In this document: piece after piece, positions 10,384-21,217 of the stretch
Layout: every line of letters begins with the position of its first letter
Position numbering within the stretch: the stretch's first letter is position 1
Assembly (NCBI GenBank): GCA_013420905.1
Contig: JAAXNY010000006.1
Location: 2,728,001-2,792,000, forward strand
Origin: Collybia mongolica
Taxonomy: Eukaryota; Basidiomycota; Agaricomycetes; Agaricales; Clitocybaceae
Reading direction: 5' to 3'
DNA: 64,000 nt
The notes under the pieces: model-generated
Database searches by the model: none
Seen by the model: only the letters and a program-made list of their open reading frames with translations
What the model was told of the DNA's origin: nothing
Position numbers and translations under genes: made by a program

Positions 10384-11813
10384 TCAAATGAGGAATCGTG
10401 TAAGAATATTCGCGTCTGTGGCGTCGATGAGCTCCTGCAACTTGTTAACGTCAGCTCGACTGACATCAGCGATATCTGCCATAAGGTATGCTATGTCGCC
10501 TTTAGAATCGCTGTACTGTTTCTCGACGTTATACGGCGAGAGGGCTTCGTTGACCTGCCTGAGAACACCAGGCTGGTTTTTGTGGACATGGCAAATACGA
10601 AGTTGGGTGCCCTGCTCCGCTGTAATTGCCCGCAAGTCGACTTCTGGGAAATTGACGGCTCCAAGGGTGGTCCCATACCCAAGATAACGAGCAAGGGCCT
10701 GGGATACCTCATCGCCAATCATCCTTTGCGCTTCCTCTGTCGAGCCACCAATATGAGGAGTAAGGATGACGTTTGGAAGTTCTCGAAGGGCGCTGGCCCA
10801 TGAGTTGAGCTGATCATCGAAGGGCGCGCCGTTCGCGCCTGGTTCGGAGGGGAAGACATCAATTGCAGCACCCGCAAGGTGACCCGACACGAGCGCTTCA
10901 ATTAACGCTGGGATGTCAACAACACGTCCTCGAGCGTTGTTAAGTAAGTAAGACCCCTTTTTCATTTCCTTGAGCTGCTGAGTGGATATCAAGTTTGTCG
11001 TTTCAGGGAGTTCGGGCACATGTAATGTGACAAAATCTGACTCTGCAAGGAGAGTGGTGAGGGTAGTAACCTGTCGCGCAGAGCCGAGGGGCATGATGTT
11101 GATCACATCATAGAAAAGTACCCGTATCCCGAACGATTCGGCGAGAACCGAAAGCTGGGAGCCGATGTGGCCATAGCCGACGATCCCAAGCGTCTTCCCT
11201 CGAACTTCCCAGCAGCCCTTTGATTGTTTGTTCCATATGCCTGTTCGGAGTTCGTATGCTCTCTCAAAAAGTTGGCGCGAGAGGGCAATAAGCTCAGCCA
11301 TAACGAGCTCTGCGACTGAGCGAGAGTTGGAGAAAGGAGAATTGAATACGGGGATCCCAGCCGATGCAGCTGCAGGGAGATCAACTTGATTGGTTCCAAT
11401 GCAAAAGCACCCGATAACCAAAAGCTGTATTTGTCTTTTTTTAGATTATCAGCAAACACGAAAAGAGTGGTAAAATTCACCTTGGGTGCAGCTTGAATAA
11501 CCCGGCGAGTGATTTTCGTTTTGCTGCGAATGCCAATAGCATGATATGAACCGATCTTTTCGACAAGCTCATCCTCCGTCATCGCAGTGGTATAGTGGTC
11601 AACATGGAAGCCAAGTGCTCTGAAAGCAGATACGGCCTCCTGGCTGATATTTTCGAGGATAAGTAGCCTGACGCCACCATTTTCCACCGGCTGCAAAAAC
11701 CTGGGTGTGATTTCTGACAAAGAGCGTCGTCGAACGTCTAGGCTGAGCTCCTGGACAGAGAGTCTGGCGATGGTGCTGGAGGTAGCAGCGACGACTTTTG
11801 AGTTGGTTGACAT
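10384..11813 (-). CDS. SER33: D-3-phosphoglycerate dehydrogenase
   Basis: Oxidises 3-phosphoglycerate to 3-phosphohydroxypyruvate with NAD, the first step of the phosphorylated serine pathway, in the cytosol. Two exons, 11813-11481 and 11424-10384, encode 457 residues, close to yeast Ser3/Ser33. The NAD-binding fold shows GIVGYGHIG. The catalytic Arg, Glu and His fall in NNARGRVVD, DVFPSEP and TPHIGGSTEEA. A C-terminal ACT-type regulatory domain follows (CHVHKNQPGVLRQVNEAL), where serine feedback is expected. The start gives MSTNSKVVAATSS; an upstream start is not needed. It is head-to-head with HIS7, 298 bp apart, with a TGACTC core between them. Confidence 0.93.
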
Positions 11814-12044
11814 GGTGAAGCACTATGAAAATATAAAAAGAAAGGAGTATGTAAAGAGAAGAAGAAAGAAAAAGAAGAAGAAAAAACGACAAGTGTCCTA
11901 AGAGGTTATATGTCGGAAAATACCTGTGCGACAACAACCCGGAGTGTATGTAGTAATAAGTTAAGTAATATTGAGCGCTGAGCACGCAAGAACTTCGAAT
12001 TTTCGATCAGCCAAAAAAAACTTTATCGGGCCGGCCATCTCCGG

Positions 12045-12050
12045 TGACTC
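12045..12050. promoter_or_regulatory. TGACTC core (Gcn4/Cpc1-type) between SER33 and HIS7
   Basis: TGACTC, within GGTGACTCGAG, lies 62 bp before the HIS7 ATG and 232 bp before the SER33 ATG. General amino-acid control factors of the Gcn4 family bind TGACTC cores. Both flanking genes are amino-acid biosynthetic, which makes the site credible. Binding is inferred. Confidence 0.5.
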
Positions 12051-12111
12051 GAGTCCAAAACGTTGTTATTCAAATTCTTCGTTCTTTCTTCGACGAAATC
12101 CTCAACTCGCG

Positions 12112-13845
12112 ATGGGTTTATATCTCCTTGACTATGGTGCAGGAAACGTCCAGAGTCTCGCAAACTCAATAAAGAAATTAGGTCACAAATTCACCTGGAT
12201 CGCCCAACCCGCAGACTTCACAAAGGCTACCGTCAGTCAATTCTTGATCATTCTGCCAAGTTTCCATATGTGATACGTTAATCACTAGGCCCTAGTCTTT
12301 CCCGGGGTCGGAGCTTTTGAGACAGCGATTGAGCACCTCTCAAACCGTGGTCTCCTGGAGCCCTTACGCGAATATATCTACTCTGGAAAACCTTACTTCG
12401 GCATATGTATCGGCATGCAGGTCCTCTTCCAGTCGTCTGCCGAGTCACCTTCAAAGGGGCTAGGCATTATACCCTGTCCTATTGAAGTCTTTGACAACAC
12501 TGAGAAATCAGTACCACATATGGGCTGGAATTCGGCTGATCTGCTCGGACCCGTGGAAGACACATTCGAACCAATCGGCCCGTCGTATTATTACTTCGTC
12601 CATTCATATTGTGCCAAGTACGACATACTCAAATACCCAGCTGCCGCAGAATGGGCTTATACCACCACACAATATGGCCAAGAGCTATTTATATCTTCCG
12701 TTCGCCAAGGCAATATTTTTGGCACACAATTTCATCCCGAGAAGTCTGGCGCAGCAGGCCTCGTCCTCCTCGACGAATGGCTACGGAGTCCTAACAAGGG
12801 CGCTTTACCCAGTTCACATAAAACCCCTCATCGAGTAGCGTTCCGAAAAAAGCATCACCTCACAAAACGGATTGTCGCTTGTATGGATGTTCGCGCGAAC
12901 GACGAAGGCGACCTTGTTGTGACTAAGGGAGACCAGTATGATGTTCGTGAAAGGTCCGCGCCGGCACCTGGTGATCTGGTCGCCAAAACTGCTGGTGGAG
13001 TGCGTAACCTTGGCAAACCCGTCGCACTAGCGGCGCAATATTATGACATGGGTGCCGACGAACTATGCCTCCTCAATATTACGTCGTTCCGTCATTCTCC
13101 TCTACAAGACCAGCCTATGATCGCCGTTGTCCGCGCTGCTGCAGAATGTGTCTTTGTTCCACTTACCGTCGGGGGTGGAATAAAAGATACTGTCGACCCG
13201 GATGGAACCAAGCGCAGTGCGCTCGAAGTTGCAGGAGCTTATTTTCGTGCCGGAGCAGACAAAGTGAGCATTGGTTCAGAGGCAGTATATGCCGTTGAGC
13301 GACTGCGAGTAACTGGAAAACGAGATGGGACAAGTGCTATCGAGACAATCGCACGTGTATACGGCAGACAGGCAGTTGTTGTTTCTGTGGATCCCCGAAG
13401 AGTATATGTTGATCCAAAGACCTATGAAGGACCATATAAGGATGAAATAGTTGTCGGACTTCCAGATGGCATAGAGATAGAGCGGGGAAAAGCCTGGTGG
13501 TATCAATGCACTGTTTCTGGAGGGCGAGAACCACGCGCGGTGTCAGTCGTGGAGCTTGCGCGAGGCGTTGAAGCTCTTGGCGCTGGTGAGATATTATTGA
13601 ACAGCATTGATCGCGACGGGACCGGAATCGGATTCGATTTAGCACTCATAGGGCTTGTGAAGAAGAATGTGCGAATCCCGGTCATTGCGAGCAGTGGTGC
13701 TGGAAAGGCGGAGCACTTCATCAAGGTGTTTGAAGGGATGGGAGTGGAAGCAGCATTGGCAGCTGGCATCTTTCATAGAGGAGAAGTTAGAATTGGGGAG
13801 GTGAAGAATGCTCTGAAGGCCAAAGGAATATTAGTCAGAGTGTAA
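12112..13845 (+). CDS. HIS7: Imidazole glycerol phosphate synthase (HisH-HisF fusion)
   Basis: Bifunctional histidine-pathway enzyme. The N-terminal glutamine amidotransferase releases ammonia, and the C-terminal barrel cyclase makes imidazole glycerol phosphate and AICAR. Exons 12112-12231 and 12289-13845 give 558 residues, close to the yeast enzyme. The amidotransferase half begins LLDYGAGN and carries the nucleophile Cys in GICIGMQ and the catalytic His-x-Glu in GTQFHPEKSG. The cyclase half begins about residue 240 with KRIVACMDVRAN and shows the barrel motifs LTVGGGIKD, GADKVSIGSEA, LLNSIDRDGTG and VIASSGAG. It is convergent with PAL1 downstream and head-to-head with SER33 upstream. Confidence 0.96.
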
Positions 13846-14150
13846 GATTTCTGTTTAGACGTTGTGGTATATATTCTGATAAGGGAAGATAAATACATTC
13901 TTATACAAGAAATGCGCGCGCTATTGGTCGAGTGAATTGTTATACTTCATATAGCATACAACGGGATACGAAGTTTGGAAGGATACAGTGTTGAAAGAAA
14001 AAAGCCGTCAAGTTACAGCGGGCAAAAGGGGATTGAAGGACCAAACAAGATATCGGGAAGAAATAGGACAGTCTGTACAAGATAACTTCCAATAAATATC
14101 ATATAGATTGGTGGAAGGCGTGCCTGGTCAAATGAAGAACAAGACCAGGG
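13846..14150. other. Intergenic between convergent HIS7 and PAL1
   Basis: AT-rich 3' flanks. No gene or structured element seen. Confidence 0.5.
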
Positions 14151-14254
14151 CTAGCTGCATATTAAGGTATGGATGACAAGTCGGGGCAAGGAGCATGACT
14201 CACAGAAAGATTGGCATATACACGTATCAAATGAAATCCAACACACAGGGAAAC

Positions 14255-15806
14255 TTACGGTCGGCCTCTCCCCACCACTCTCCCGACTTTCTTCATGAGA
14301 CTTGTCTTCCTTCCAAGGCCTGGAGAGGACGGACCCCCCCCGCTACCTGTGGTACTATCAAGATATTCACCAGAAGGCCGTTCACTAGAGGTTTCCCTTG
14401 CCGCCTGAGGGGGCGCTGGAAGTTCTTTATTGTTGTGTGCGTCAATATAGACAAAGGGCTCGGGTTTGTCTGATACAGCCTGGTTGGTTCGTGTTCCTCC
14501 AAATCGTCCAAGGAATGAGTTCTGTGTGCGGTGCGTTGGGCGGGTTGGATTAGAGTTTCCGCTAGCACCAGGATAAGAGTGCTCAGTGGGGGATGATGGG
14601 GATGGAGGCTGGTCATAATCTGGTCCAGCAGGGACATTCGGTGCGTCCCTCATCTTCCGGATGCGGTGCATCAGCGATTTGGATCGCTTAGGAAATCCTG
14701 GGGATGAGACAGGTGATGAACCTGCAGGGTCAGTGACTTCAGATGGGTCGGGCACAAAGATAGGCTTGGGAGGTGGAACCACAGAACGGCGGGTCGTCAT
14801 GCGTGGCCTATTTACGTTGCTATTTCCTTGTTGGCCCTCTTCTAGATATTCTCGGTAGACGTCTCGTGCGTCGCGACTATCCTTCGCACGCCTTGGAGCC
14901 GTACCACTACGAGAAGTCGAATGGGAGTTATGTGAATCACGCCCGTTGTAGATGGAGCTTGCCGGGGTATCTCCTTCCGGCCTCCCTGTACCCCCACCCG
15001 CAAAAAACTCTTCATAGGGTTCTGGTTCATGTATGCCCCAAGCTTCTGCAATAGCGTCCACTTTTTTCTTGGGTGGATCTACATAGTTATTCGAGAACGC
15101 TTTGGCAGCATGAGCAGACGGGTAGGCGCTATCGCCGTGAGCTGCTGAACCATCGGGGCGGGCACTCCAGGCAAACATAGGTGCCTTATTGCGTTGGCGA
15201 TTGCGAGACGGTGCACATGCGTCAAACGGGCCATCATGGTGGAACACTGTTAAGATGGTTGATCAGGTCTACATAGGAAGAGAAAATTGGGAAAAAAATC
15301 CTGACTTGGCCCAACGCCAGTAAAATCAAGGCGGTCGATGACATCCGCATGCTGAGAGCCTTTCTTTGAGCGGGGTTTACCTGAAGCTTTGACCTTTTCG
15401 GCGAGAATAGCTGAATCTTGGGATTGAGATCTCCGGCCGGGTGGGCGAGGGCCTGGAGAGGGGGTTCTGCGGTGAAATTGATGAATTAGAAATGGTTTTT
15501 AAGGTGATATATATATATATATACGGACATAGCAGTCTGACTTCGCCCAACCCTTGTGCGAGGGTTGTAATCGGTGCTACCACGGACGGTAACAGTATCA
15601 CGAACGGCCTCTGTGATATCACGGTGGGTATCGCGTTGAACTGGGGCAGTTTTTGGAACTGGGGCAGGCATTCGCGGTGGTTTGGTCTTTGGTGGTGGTG
15701 GTGGCGGACGCTGAGACTTTGTCGCTGGATCAACGAAGGGATCAGAAGAGGACCTCAGACGAGACTTGGGATGGCGTGATGATGGATTGGGATAAACTGT
15801 AGTCAT
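14255..15806 (-). CDS. PAL1: Pal1-family cell-morphology protein
   Basis: Fungal Pal1 family, a peripheral protein of growing tips and endocytic sites in yeasts. Exon 1 starts at 15806 (MTTVYPNPSSRHP), with a run of six prolines and a basic Ser/Pro-rich body. A middle exon carries TPSPGPRPPGRRSQSQ and ends DRLDFTGVGP. The last exon, 15246-14255, opens with the diagnostic FHHDGPFDAC. The rest is low-complexity Ser/Pro/Arg-rich sequence, as usual for the family. The first intron holds a (TA)n run and its donor is ambiguous (near 15524 or 15540). The terminal codons overlap a strong GTAAGT donor at 14258; splicing to CAG at 14155 would end the protein at the same residue with a TAG at 14153-14151. 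Confidence 0.88.
15506..15523. repeat. (TA)n microsatellite in PAL1 intron 1
   Basis: An uninterrupted TA dinucleotide run lies within the intron, close to its donor. Confidence 0.8.
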
Positions 15807-16107
15807 TCTTGCGGATGATGGACGGCAGGTGGTGGTCGCTTGGGGGAAACAGGGCCGTTCACACGCCAAGCACTACACCTGAGGCGGGCCGGATACGGAA
15901 GCGGAAACGGTGGGGACGTTTTCCAGTGGACTGTAGTAATGATGAGGACGATGGCAACGACGATGTTGTCGACGTGGAGAACAGCGACGAAGACGTCGAT
16001 GAGCGGGTAATGAACTCACAGTCGGTGTCGTCCTATAAAAGTCTTATGTACTTAGCCCTCACGATTGCTTAGGTAATTTCATTTTCACTGCTTAAATCCC
16101 AGAGAAA

Positions 16108-17090
16108 CAAGCTTACTACCCGTGCCTTCGGCACGGGGGGGTGGCTTGTCCATTCTGAGGGCAAATAATATTTACACAAATATATAAAGGGAGTTCCAGA
16201 TATATGGTCACTGGAGTGTGGATTGCAGTTGGCCACAAATGGCATTGATTTTTTTTCCCCATACCACAGGCCCCCAGAAGCTCATCTATATGTTTGGAAA
16301 ACTTTGCTGGATTTGAGACTCCCAAAGTTTGAGAAGAGCCAGAGCCCAGATTCACAATCCTCAAAAAGCACTAAAATATGTTTTATGATATAAGCCCTGG
16401 CCCATATAGTGGATTTAAGGCCCATTCTGGTGAAAAACTTTTCCAAACATATAGGGGAGCTTCCAGGGGCCTCATACCACTCTAAGGAACAACTGTAAAA
16501 TTGAAATTTATTTACAACAAATTACCTTGGTATTTCAGAAGAGATTCATCTGCTTCATTCTTATTTTTACTGTGGCAAGAATAGATGATGAATCATGATC
16601 ATGGCTTTTGGTTTTGTAAATGAGATGGTAATTAGTCTCACAACAAATACAGGTGATATGTTCCTGCCTACAATCAAGGCACTCTCTAGATTGCACACAA
16701 TCTTATATATTTACCTCAAAACTATTATGCATGCTTTGATAAGTATTTTGTAATCAACAGGCTATGGCCATGAAATTTTATTTAATTGATTTGACCTTTC
16801 CAGAATGTTCTATGAGAGGGGAGAAAGAAGAATGACACTACTTCCAGATTCCAGCAACACAATGAGCTAGTAGTTAGAAACCTGAGGGCACACATTTTAC
16901 AAATTTGATGCTGGACACTTTTTGGTCACATGACTAAACAATGTGTCTGACAGCAAATGCCACCTGCTTCTGTTTCAGGCATCTGTTCAATATTTGTCAT
17001 CTTTCTTTGATTAGTCATATTTTTAGTCAGCAAATCAAATATTAGGTCAGCAAAGCTAGGGTCAAAACACCCAGCTGTTTTAATGTATAG
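16108..17090 (-). mobile_element. Non-coding Helitron-like element, 3' end at left
   Basis: On the - strand the element would end with a hairpin (CCCGTGCC/GGCACGGG with a 3-nt loop, 16119-16137) followed by TAGTAAGCTTG. It would begin near 17090 with TCCTATACATTAAAA. The neighbouring element shows the same pair of end signatures in the same orientation. There is no coding frame. Near the right end, TTAGTCA-type motifs recur (17010-17050), as they do near the right end of the neighbour. An internal inverted repeat is listed separately. The end assignments are by comparison of the two copies only, so the exact first and last bases are uncertain. Confidence 0.55.
16268..16472. repeat. Inverted repeat with 37-bp arms inside the element
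   Basis: Arms at 16268-16304 and 16437-16472 pair over most of their length. Both contain CTATATGTTTGGAAAA in opposite orientation, flanked by AGGCCCC-like and AAGCT blocks. The loop is about 130 bp. Confidence 0.75.
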
Positions 17091-17289
17091 GACAAGCTTA
17101 TGGCCCGTGGCTACGCCACGGCACTGCTACACTCACCCATGGCTCTACTTCAGCTTGCTGGGGGCTCTGCCCCCAGACTCCCATCTTAGTCTCAATACTT
17201 TATTCTATGTTCAATTTCAATATTTTGGATGTAGGCTTTTTTCCCTATTCAAATCATAATCCATATAATACTTCTACTCCAAAGGAACA

Positions 17290-18310
17290 TCTTTACTGTT
17301 AAAGTGACCCTATTGTCTACAGTATTTGGTATCATAGCTTTGATTCCATGTACCAATATTACCTGTGAAATCACAATATAAAACTGCCCATGTATAACTA
17401 CAGGAGATCTAAAGTCAAGTCCAACTTGGTGTAATCAGTGCCCTTGATATTGGTTAATTGTCATACAGAATCCCAGCTATAAAAGCAGTTGTGACCATGC
17501 CAATTTAAAAGCTATCAGGCTATTAGATGGCATCATTTGGAATCTTGAGATAATTTCTTTATGCCTATCATTTTGCCTCCCAATTAACTATACTTCTACA
17601 ATATGGTTGCTTGTCCATGTTATTATTTCCCTTGACCCATTGTAAAGACTATCAACTGTGTTCAAATTGTGCAATATCATTACATGGCACCCCACTTTTT
17701 AAGTTAGCTTACATAGATAGAGGTAGCCCTGATACATTGATAACATTCAGATATTCAACAGGGTATATTGCTTCAGCTCCATCAATTCCTTCATATGCAA
17801 TACAATCTGCACTGTGGTACATCTTGCCATCTCCAGGAAACATATCCAGTACTTTTTTATTGAGAGAGTCAACATCACCATTTCTGGCAGAAAGAATAGC
17901 TCTCTCAGGGTAAAATGTATCAGGTTTTAGAACAGGGTTTCCAATGTCAGGATATAATGTGTCAGTTAGAGACTCCACAGTATTCTCAGCATCATAAAAG
18001 TGGCTAGGTAAGGTGACATTTCCATTGCCATCTGTAAGCTTCCCATGGCCAATTTCAATTTGCCATTTGGAAAGTCTCATTTTATCATTAGTAACACCAT
18101 ATAAGTACAGATTTTTCTTTAGTTTGAGTATTTGAAGTTCATCCCCACAGTGGGGAGTGCATAAGACAGGCACCCACAGTCTGCACCATCAAATACTATA
18201 ATTAGCCTACCAAAGGCTCTATCATCTCCTCTAATATTTTGGAATAGCCAGTTGACTGCATCAAAGGCAACAATGCTGTCCAATATTGTGTAGTCAATTC
18301 CTATCACATT
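17290..18310 (-). pseudogene. RepHel-type (Pif1-like) helicase remnant
   Basis: Pieces read in order from the right. 18307-18119 gives AFDAVNWLFQNIRGDDRAFG then LIIVFDG, corresponding to the Walker B region of Pif1-like helicases. After a frameshift, 18173-17709 gives PHCGDELQILKLKKNLYLYG, then ILSARNGDVDSLNKKVLDMF, then YPVEYLN and SGLPLSMLKLKSGVP. After another break near 17640, residual motifs resemble MTINQYQG and HGQFYIVISQV, the last helicase motifs. Several stops and frameshifts make it non-functional. No Rep nuclease domain was seen. These motifs are characteristic of Helitron helicases rather than cellular Pif1. Confidence 0.8.
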
Positions 18311-18486
18311 TGCAAATTATTATGTGAAAAGTTAGTTGTTATTGCTCTAATTTGATAGGGATCAGCTCTATTCAAAATCCTTGGAATCAATGTTTCTTCT
18401 ACCTATAATATTTCTCTCAACCATGTATTACTATTTCCCTTACTCATTTGCACTGGATTCCTATTGTTCTAAAGATAGGGTTAGAC

Positions 18487-18900
18487 AGAGAGTAATTTTT
18501 TCAAAATAGAATGTATCAGATTTTAAAGCAGGCTTTGTAGTGTTAGAACATTTTATGTTAATTTATGGATTAACAACCAAATTGCTCAGATAAACTCATT
18601 TCCATTTTTATCTGCATGCTTTCCATGTTCTACTTTGATTTGTAATTTTATGGGTAGTGGCACCATTTAAATACTTTTTTTTTTCCAGTTTGAGCATCTG
18701 AAATTTATGAGGCAGCTTAAGGTTAATAGGTATTGTTTGTTATTTGTTGACTTAGTCCGCTTTGGAGGTCATGTGATGTGGTGTTGCAGATCAGGTGATT
18801 AGTATGTGTCTTAGCATGTTACCTGGATAGATTTTTTTTTAAATATATAATGTATTAGTTTTTAAAGCAAGATATGTAATGTTAGAATTTATTGTGGTAA
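18487..18900 (-). repeat. Degenerate duplicate copies of a helicase segment
   Basis: The stretch 18500-18725 resembles 17905-18150 base by base with many changes (shared blocks around TTTCCAT..ATCTG, CACCAT..AA.TAC and AGTTTGAG.AT.TGAA). A third weaker partial copy lies at about 18836-18905. The duplicates lie upstream of the helicase frame on its own strand. Confidence 0.55.
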
Positions 18901-19086
18901 TTAAGGGTGACTTAAGCAGGTGACTTGAGCAGGTGACATGGCATGTGACTTCAACAATTTTCCTGCTTTGTCATCCTTAGTCAGCACTCTACTTAAAAGA
19001 CAACTTTTTTGCTGCTTTGTCAGACTTAGTCAGCGCTTAGTCAGGATTAGTCACAATCAAATTCACACGGCCGTAGTACTTTAATA

Positions 19087-19106
19087 TAGACAGACAGACA
19101 GAAGAC
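19087..19106. repeat. Short GACA microsatellite
   Basis: Tandem GACA units with one interruption, directly at the outer edge of the Helitron-like element. Confidence 0.7.
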
Positions 19107-19167
19107 AGATTATACAACTTTGTTTATTACATCAAGTACAGACCCGTCAACGCGTCGACCCCCAAAA

Positions 19168-20982
19168 ATGGGCGGAACCACTTTCATTTCCAGGGATGTC
19201 GTCGCTGCGAGGATACTGGCCGGAGAGTACCTCATCATCTACAACAACCATCTCCTCCGAATTCCCACCTCTTGGCTGGATGCACACCCAGGTGGCACCC
19301 TCGCCCTCCTTCATTTTGTAGGCAGAGATGCAACAGACGAGATAGAGGCATATCACCAAGATGATACCCTAAGACTTATATCTCGTTACTCTATTGGCCA
19401 CGTAGAGCTCAAAGAATCCGGATGGGATCCTTTACTTCCCCCAATCATGTCAGGCTGGGTCCGCAAACCTGCCGTTGGTCGAAAGTCAGAATGGTTCAAT
19501 GAGGCAAACGCTTTTAGGTCCTCTGTCAATACTGAGCTTACCCCGCCGTCTCAAATACTCCTCGTTGCAAGGGACGATCTAGCACAACCTGGACCTGGAC
19601 TCGACACACTGGAGCCTCCCCCGACCCATCTATCCCTTGCAGTCCAATCACAGCATTCCCGAGCGTACAAAGAACTTCATAAACGCATCGTTAGTGCAGG
19701 CCTGTACAAAACGCCTTATTTGTTAGGTTATGGCCCTGAAGTTCTGCGATACACATTTCTCGGATGTTTGTCTGCCTATGCTTATTCCCACAATTGGTTG
19801 ATGACGAGTGCGGTTTTCCTGGGTCTAACATGGCATCAGTTGGTCTTTAGTGCACACGACCTCGGCCATATGGGCGTTACTCACAATTGGACCATTGATC
19901 GGATATTAGGTATCATTATTGCTGATTTTATCGGAGGATTAAGCATCGGTTGGTGGGTCGAGGTGAATATTCTAGCTTCACAACGCATATGGTTCTCGCT
20001 GACATCATGGTAGAACCATAATGTCCACCATTGTGAGTAACTCTAACAGATTTACATGCACAAACTAAATGGTCGCTTACAGTGGTCACCAATCACCCCT
20101 CCCAGTGAGTACAATATGATCTCGTTTTTTCCTTGTTGTCCAAACCTTCCACTCTTTCTAGCGATCCTGATATTGAGCATCTCCCTTTCTTTGCCATTTC
20201 ACCCTCTTTTTTCTCGTCCTTGTGGTCCTCATACTACAAACGCACCATGCATTTCGACCGCTTTGCAGCTATTTTCGTGGCGCTGCAACACAAACTATTT
20301 TATGTTGTGATGGCCTTCGCCCGCTTCAATCTCTATGTTAATTCATACACATTTCTCTTGGGAAAAGCATGGGATACAAAACGTGCACGGGGGGGACGAT
20401 GGGCATGGGGCCTCGAGGTCGCGGGAATTGTCTTTTTCTGGTATTGGTTTGGAAGCATTTTACATGGCTGTGGGACTTGGAAAAATGCCCTAGCTTATCT
20501 TCTGGTTAGTCATGCTGTGACGAGCCCTCTGCATGTTCAGGTTCGTCCATGTGTTCAACTGTTGAAGTCCTACATTATTAATACCGAGCAATCAGATTGT
20601 TTTATCCCATTTTTCGATGTCGACGGCCGACTTGGGTCCCACAGAGTCCTTCCCACATCGACAAATGCGTACCACTACAGACGTCATCTGCCATTCTTCT
20701 CTAGCGTTCATTCACGGCGGACTTCATCTTCAAGTTACACACCACCTCTTCCCTCGACTCCCCCGACACAATCTCAAGCGTGCCAGCGCACTCGTCAAAG
20801 AGTTCGCAAAGGAACAAGGACTTGTCTACGCGGAATTTGGTTTCTTACGTGGAAATGCTGAAGTCATCGGAGTTTTAAGGGGTATTGCAGATCAGGTCAA
20901 ACTCATAGGAAAGGTTGCAGATGCGGAGATGCAACAGGCAATTGAGAAAAAATCGATGGTCGTGGGGCGGAAAACTGATTGA
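19168..20982 (+). CDS. Cytochrome-b5 fused front-end desaturase (delta-8 sphingolipid desaturase-like)
   Basis: ER membrane desaturase that probably introduces the delta-8 double bond into sphingoid long-chain bases of fungal glucosylceramides; a front-end fatty-acid desaturase is the alternative. Exons are 19168-19962, 20014-20032, 20083-20104, 20162-20540 and 20596-20982, giving 533 residues. The N-terminal cytochrome b5 domain has the heme motif AHPGGT. The desaturase has three histidine boxes: HDLGH, HNVHH and QVTHH, the last with the Gln typical of front-end enzymes. Hydrophobic segments surround the boxes. Two micro-exons of 19 and 22 nt encode the second box and the following VTNHPSH. 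It starts about 80 bp right of the Helitron-like element, so part of its promoter may be repeat-derived. Confidence 0.9.
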
Positions 20983-21217
20983 CATAAAACAGAGTGCCGA
21001 ACTCAGTCTACCTTTTAGAACTAGATAATTGCATGCTCAAAACCTATCTTGATCACTACCATGGACACTCTTTCTGAAAGACATACACATATTCATTGCA
21101 TATGAACTGAGGTGCCAGATCGTTTGGGTCGTTTGGCTGACTTTTTGCGAATTTATAGGTGGCAAGCATGAGACATGAACAGGAGCCAAATGACAGCATA
21201 GAAGCAATGAGGGTAAT

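Larger units (their letters stand above)
17091..19090 (-). mobile_element. Helitron-like element with broken Pif1-type helicase
   Basis: The left end (3' on the - strand) has ACAAGCTTA then a hairpin CCGTGGC/GCCACGG with a TAC loop (17105-17121), plus a second hairpin CTGGGGGC/GCCCCCAG (17158-17176). The right end (5') reads, on the - strand, TCTATATTAAAGTACTACGG. The outward ends of the tandem pair share the inverted signature TACTAC...CGTG. The interior carries a decayed helicase of the RepHel type, annotated separately. TTAGTCA motifs cluster at 18955-19055. A GACA microsatellite follows immediately outside. Confidence 0.65.

Noticed and set aside
14195..14473. + strand ORF at the PAL1 3' end
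   Set aside because: Antisense to PAL1 coding and 3' sequence, with no conserved content.
15809..16072. Acidic + strand ORF (87 codons)
   Set aside because: It overlaps the PAL1 promoter and is low complexity; acidic Asp/Glu runs arise from a GA-rich tract.
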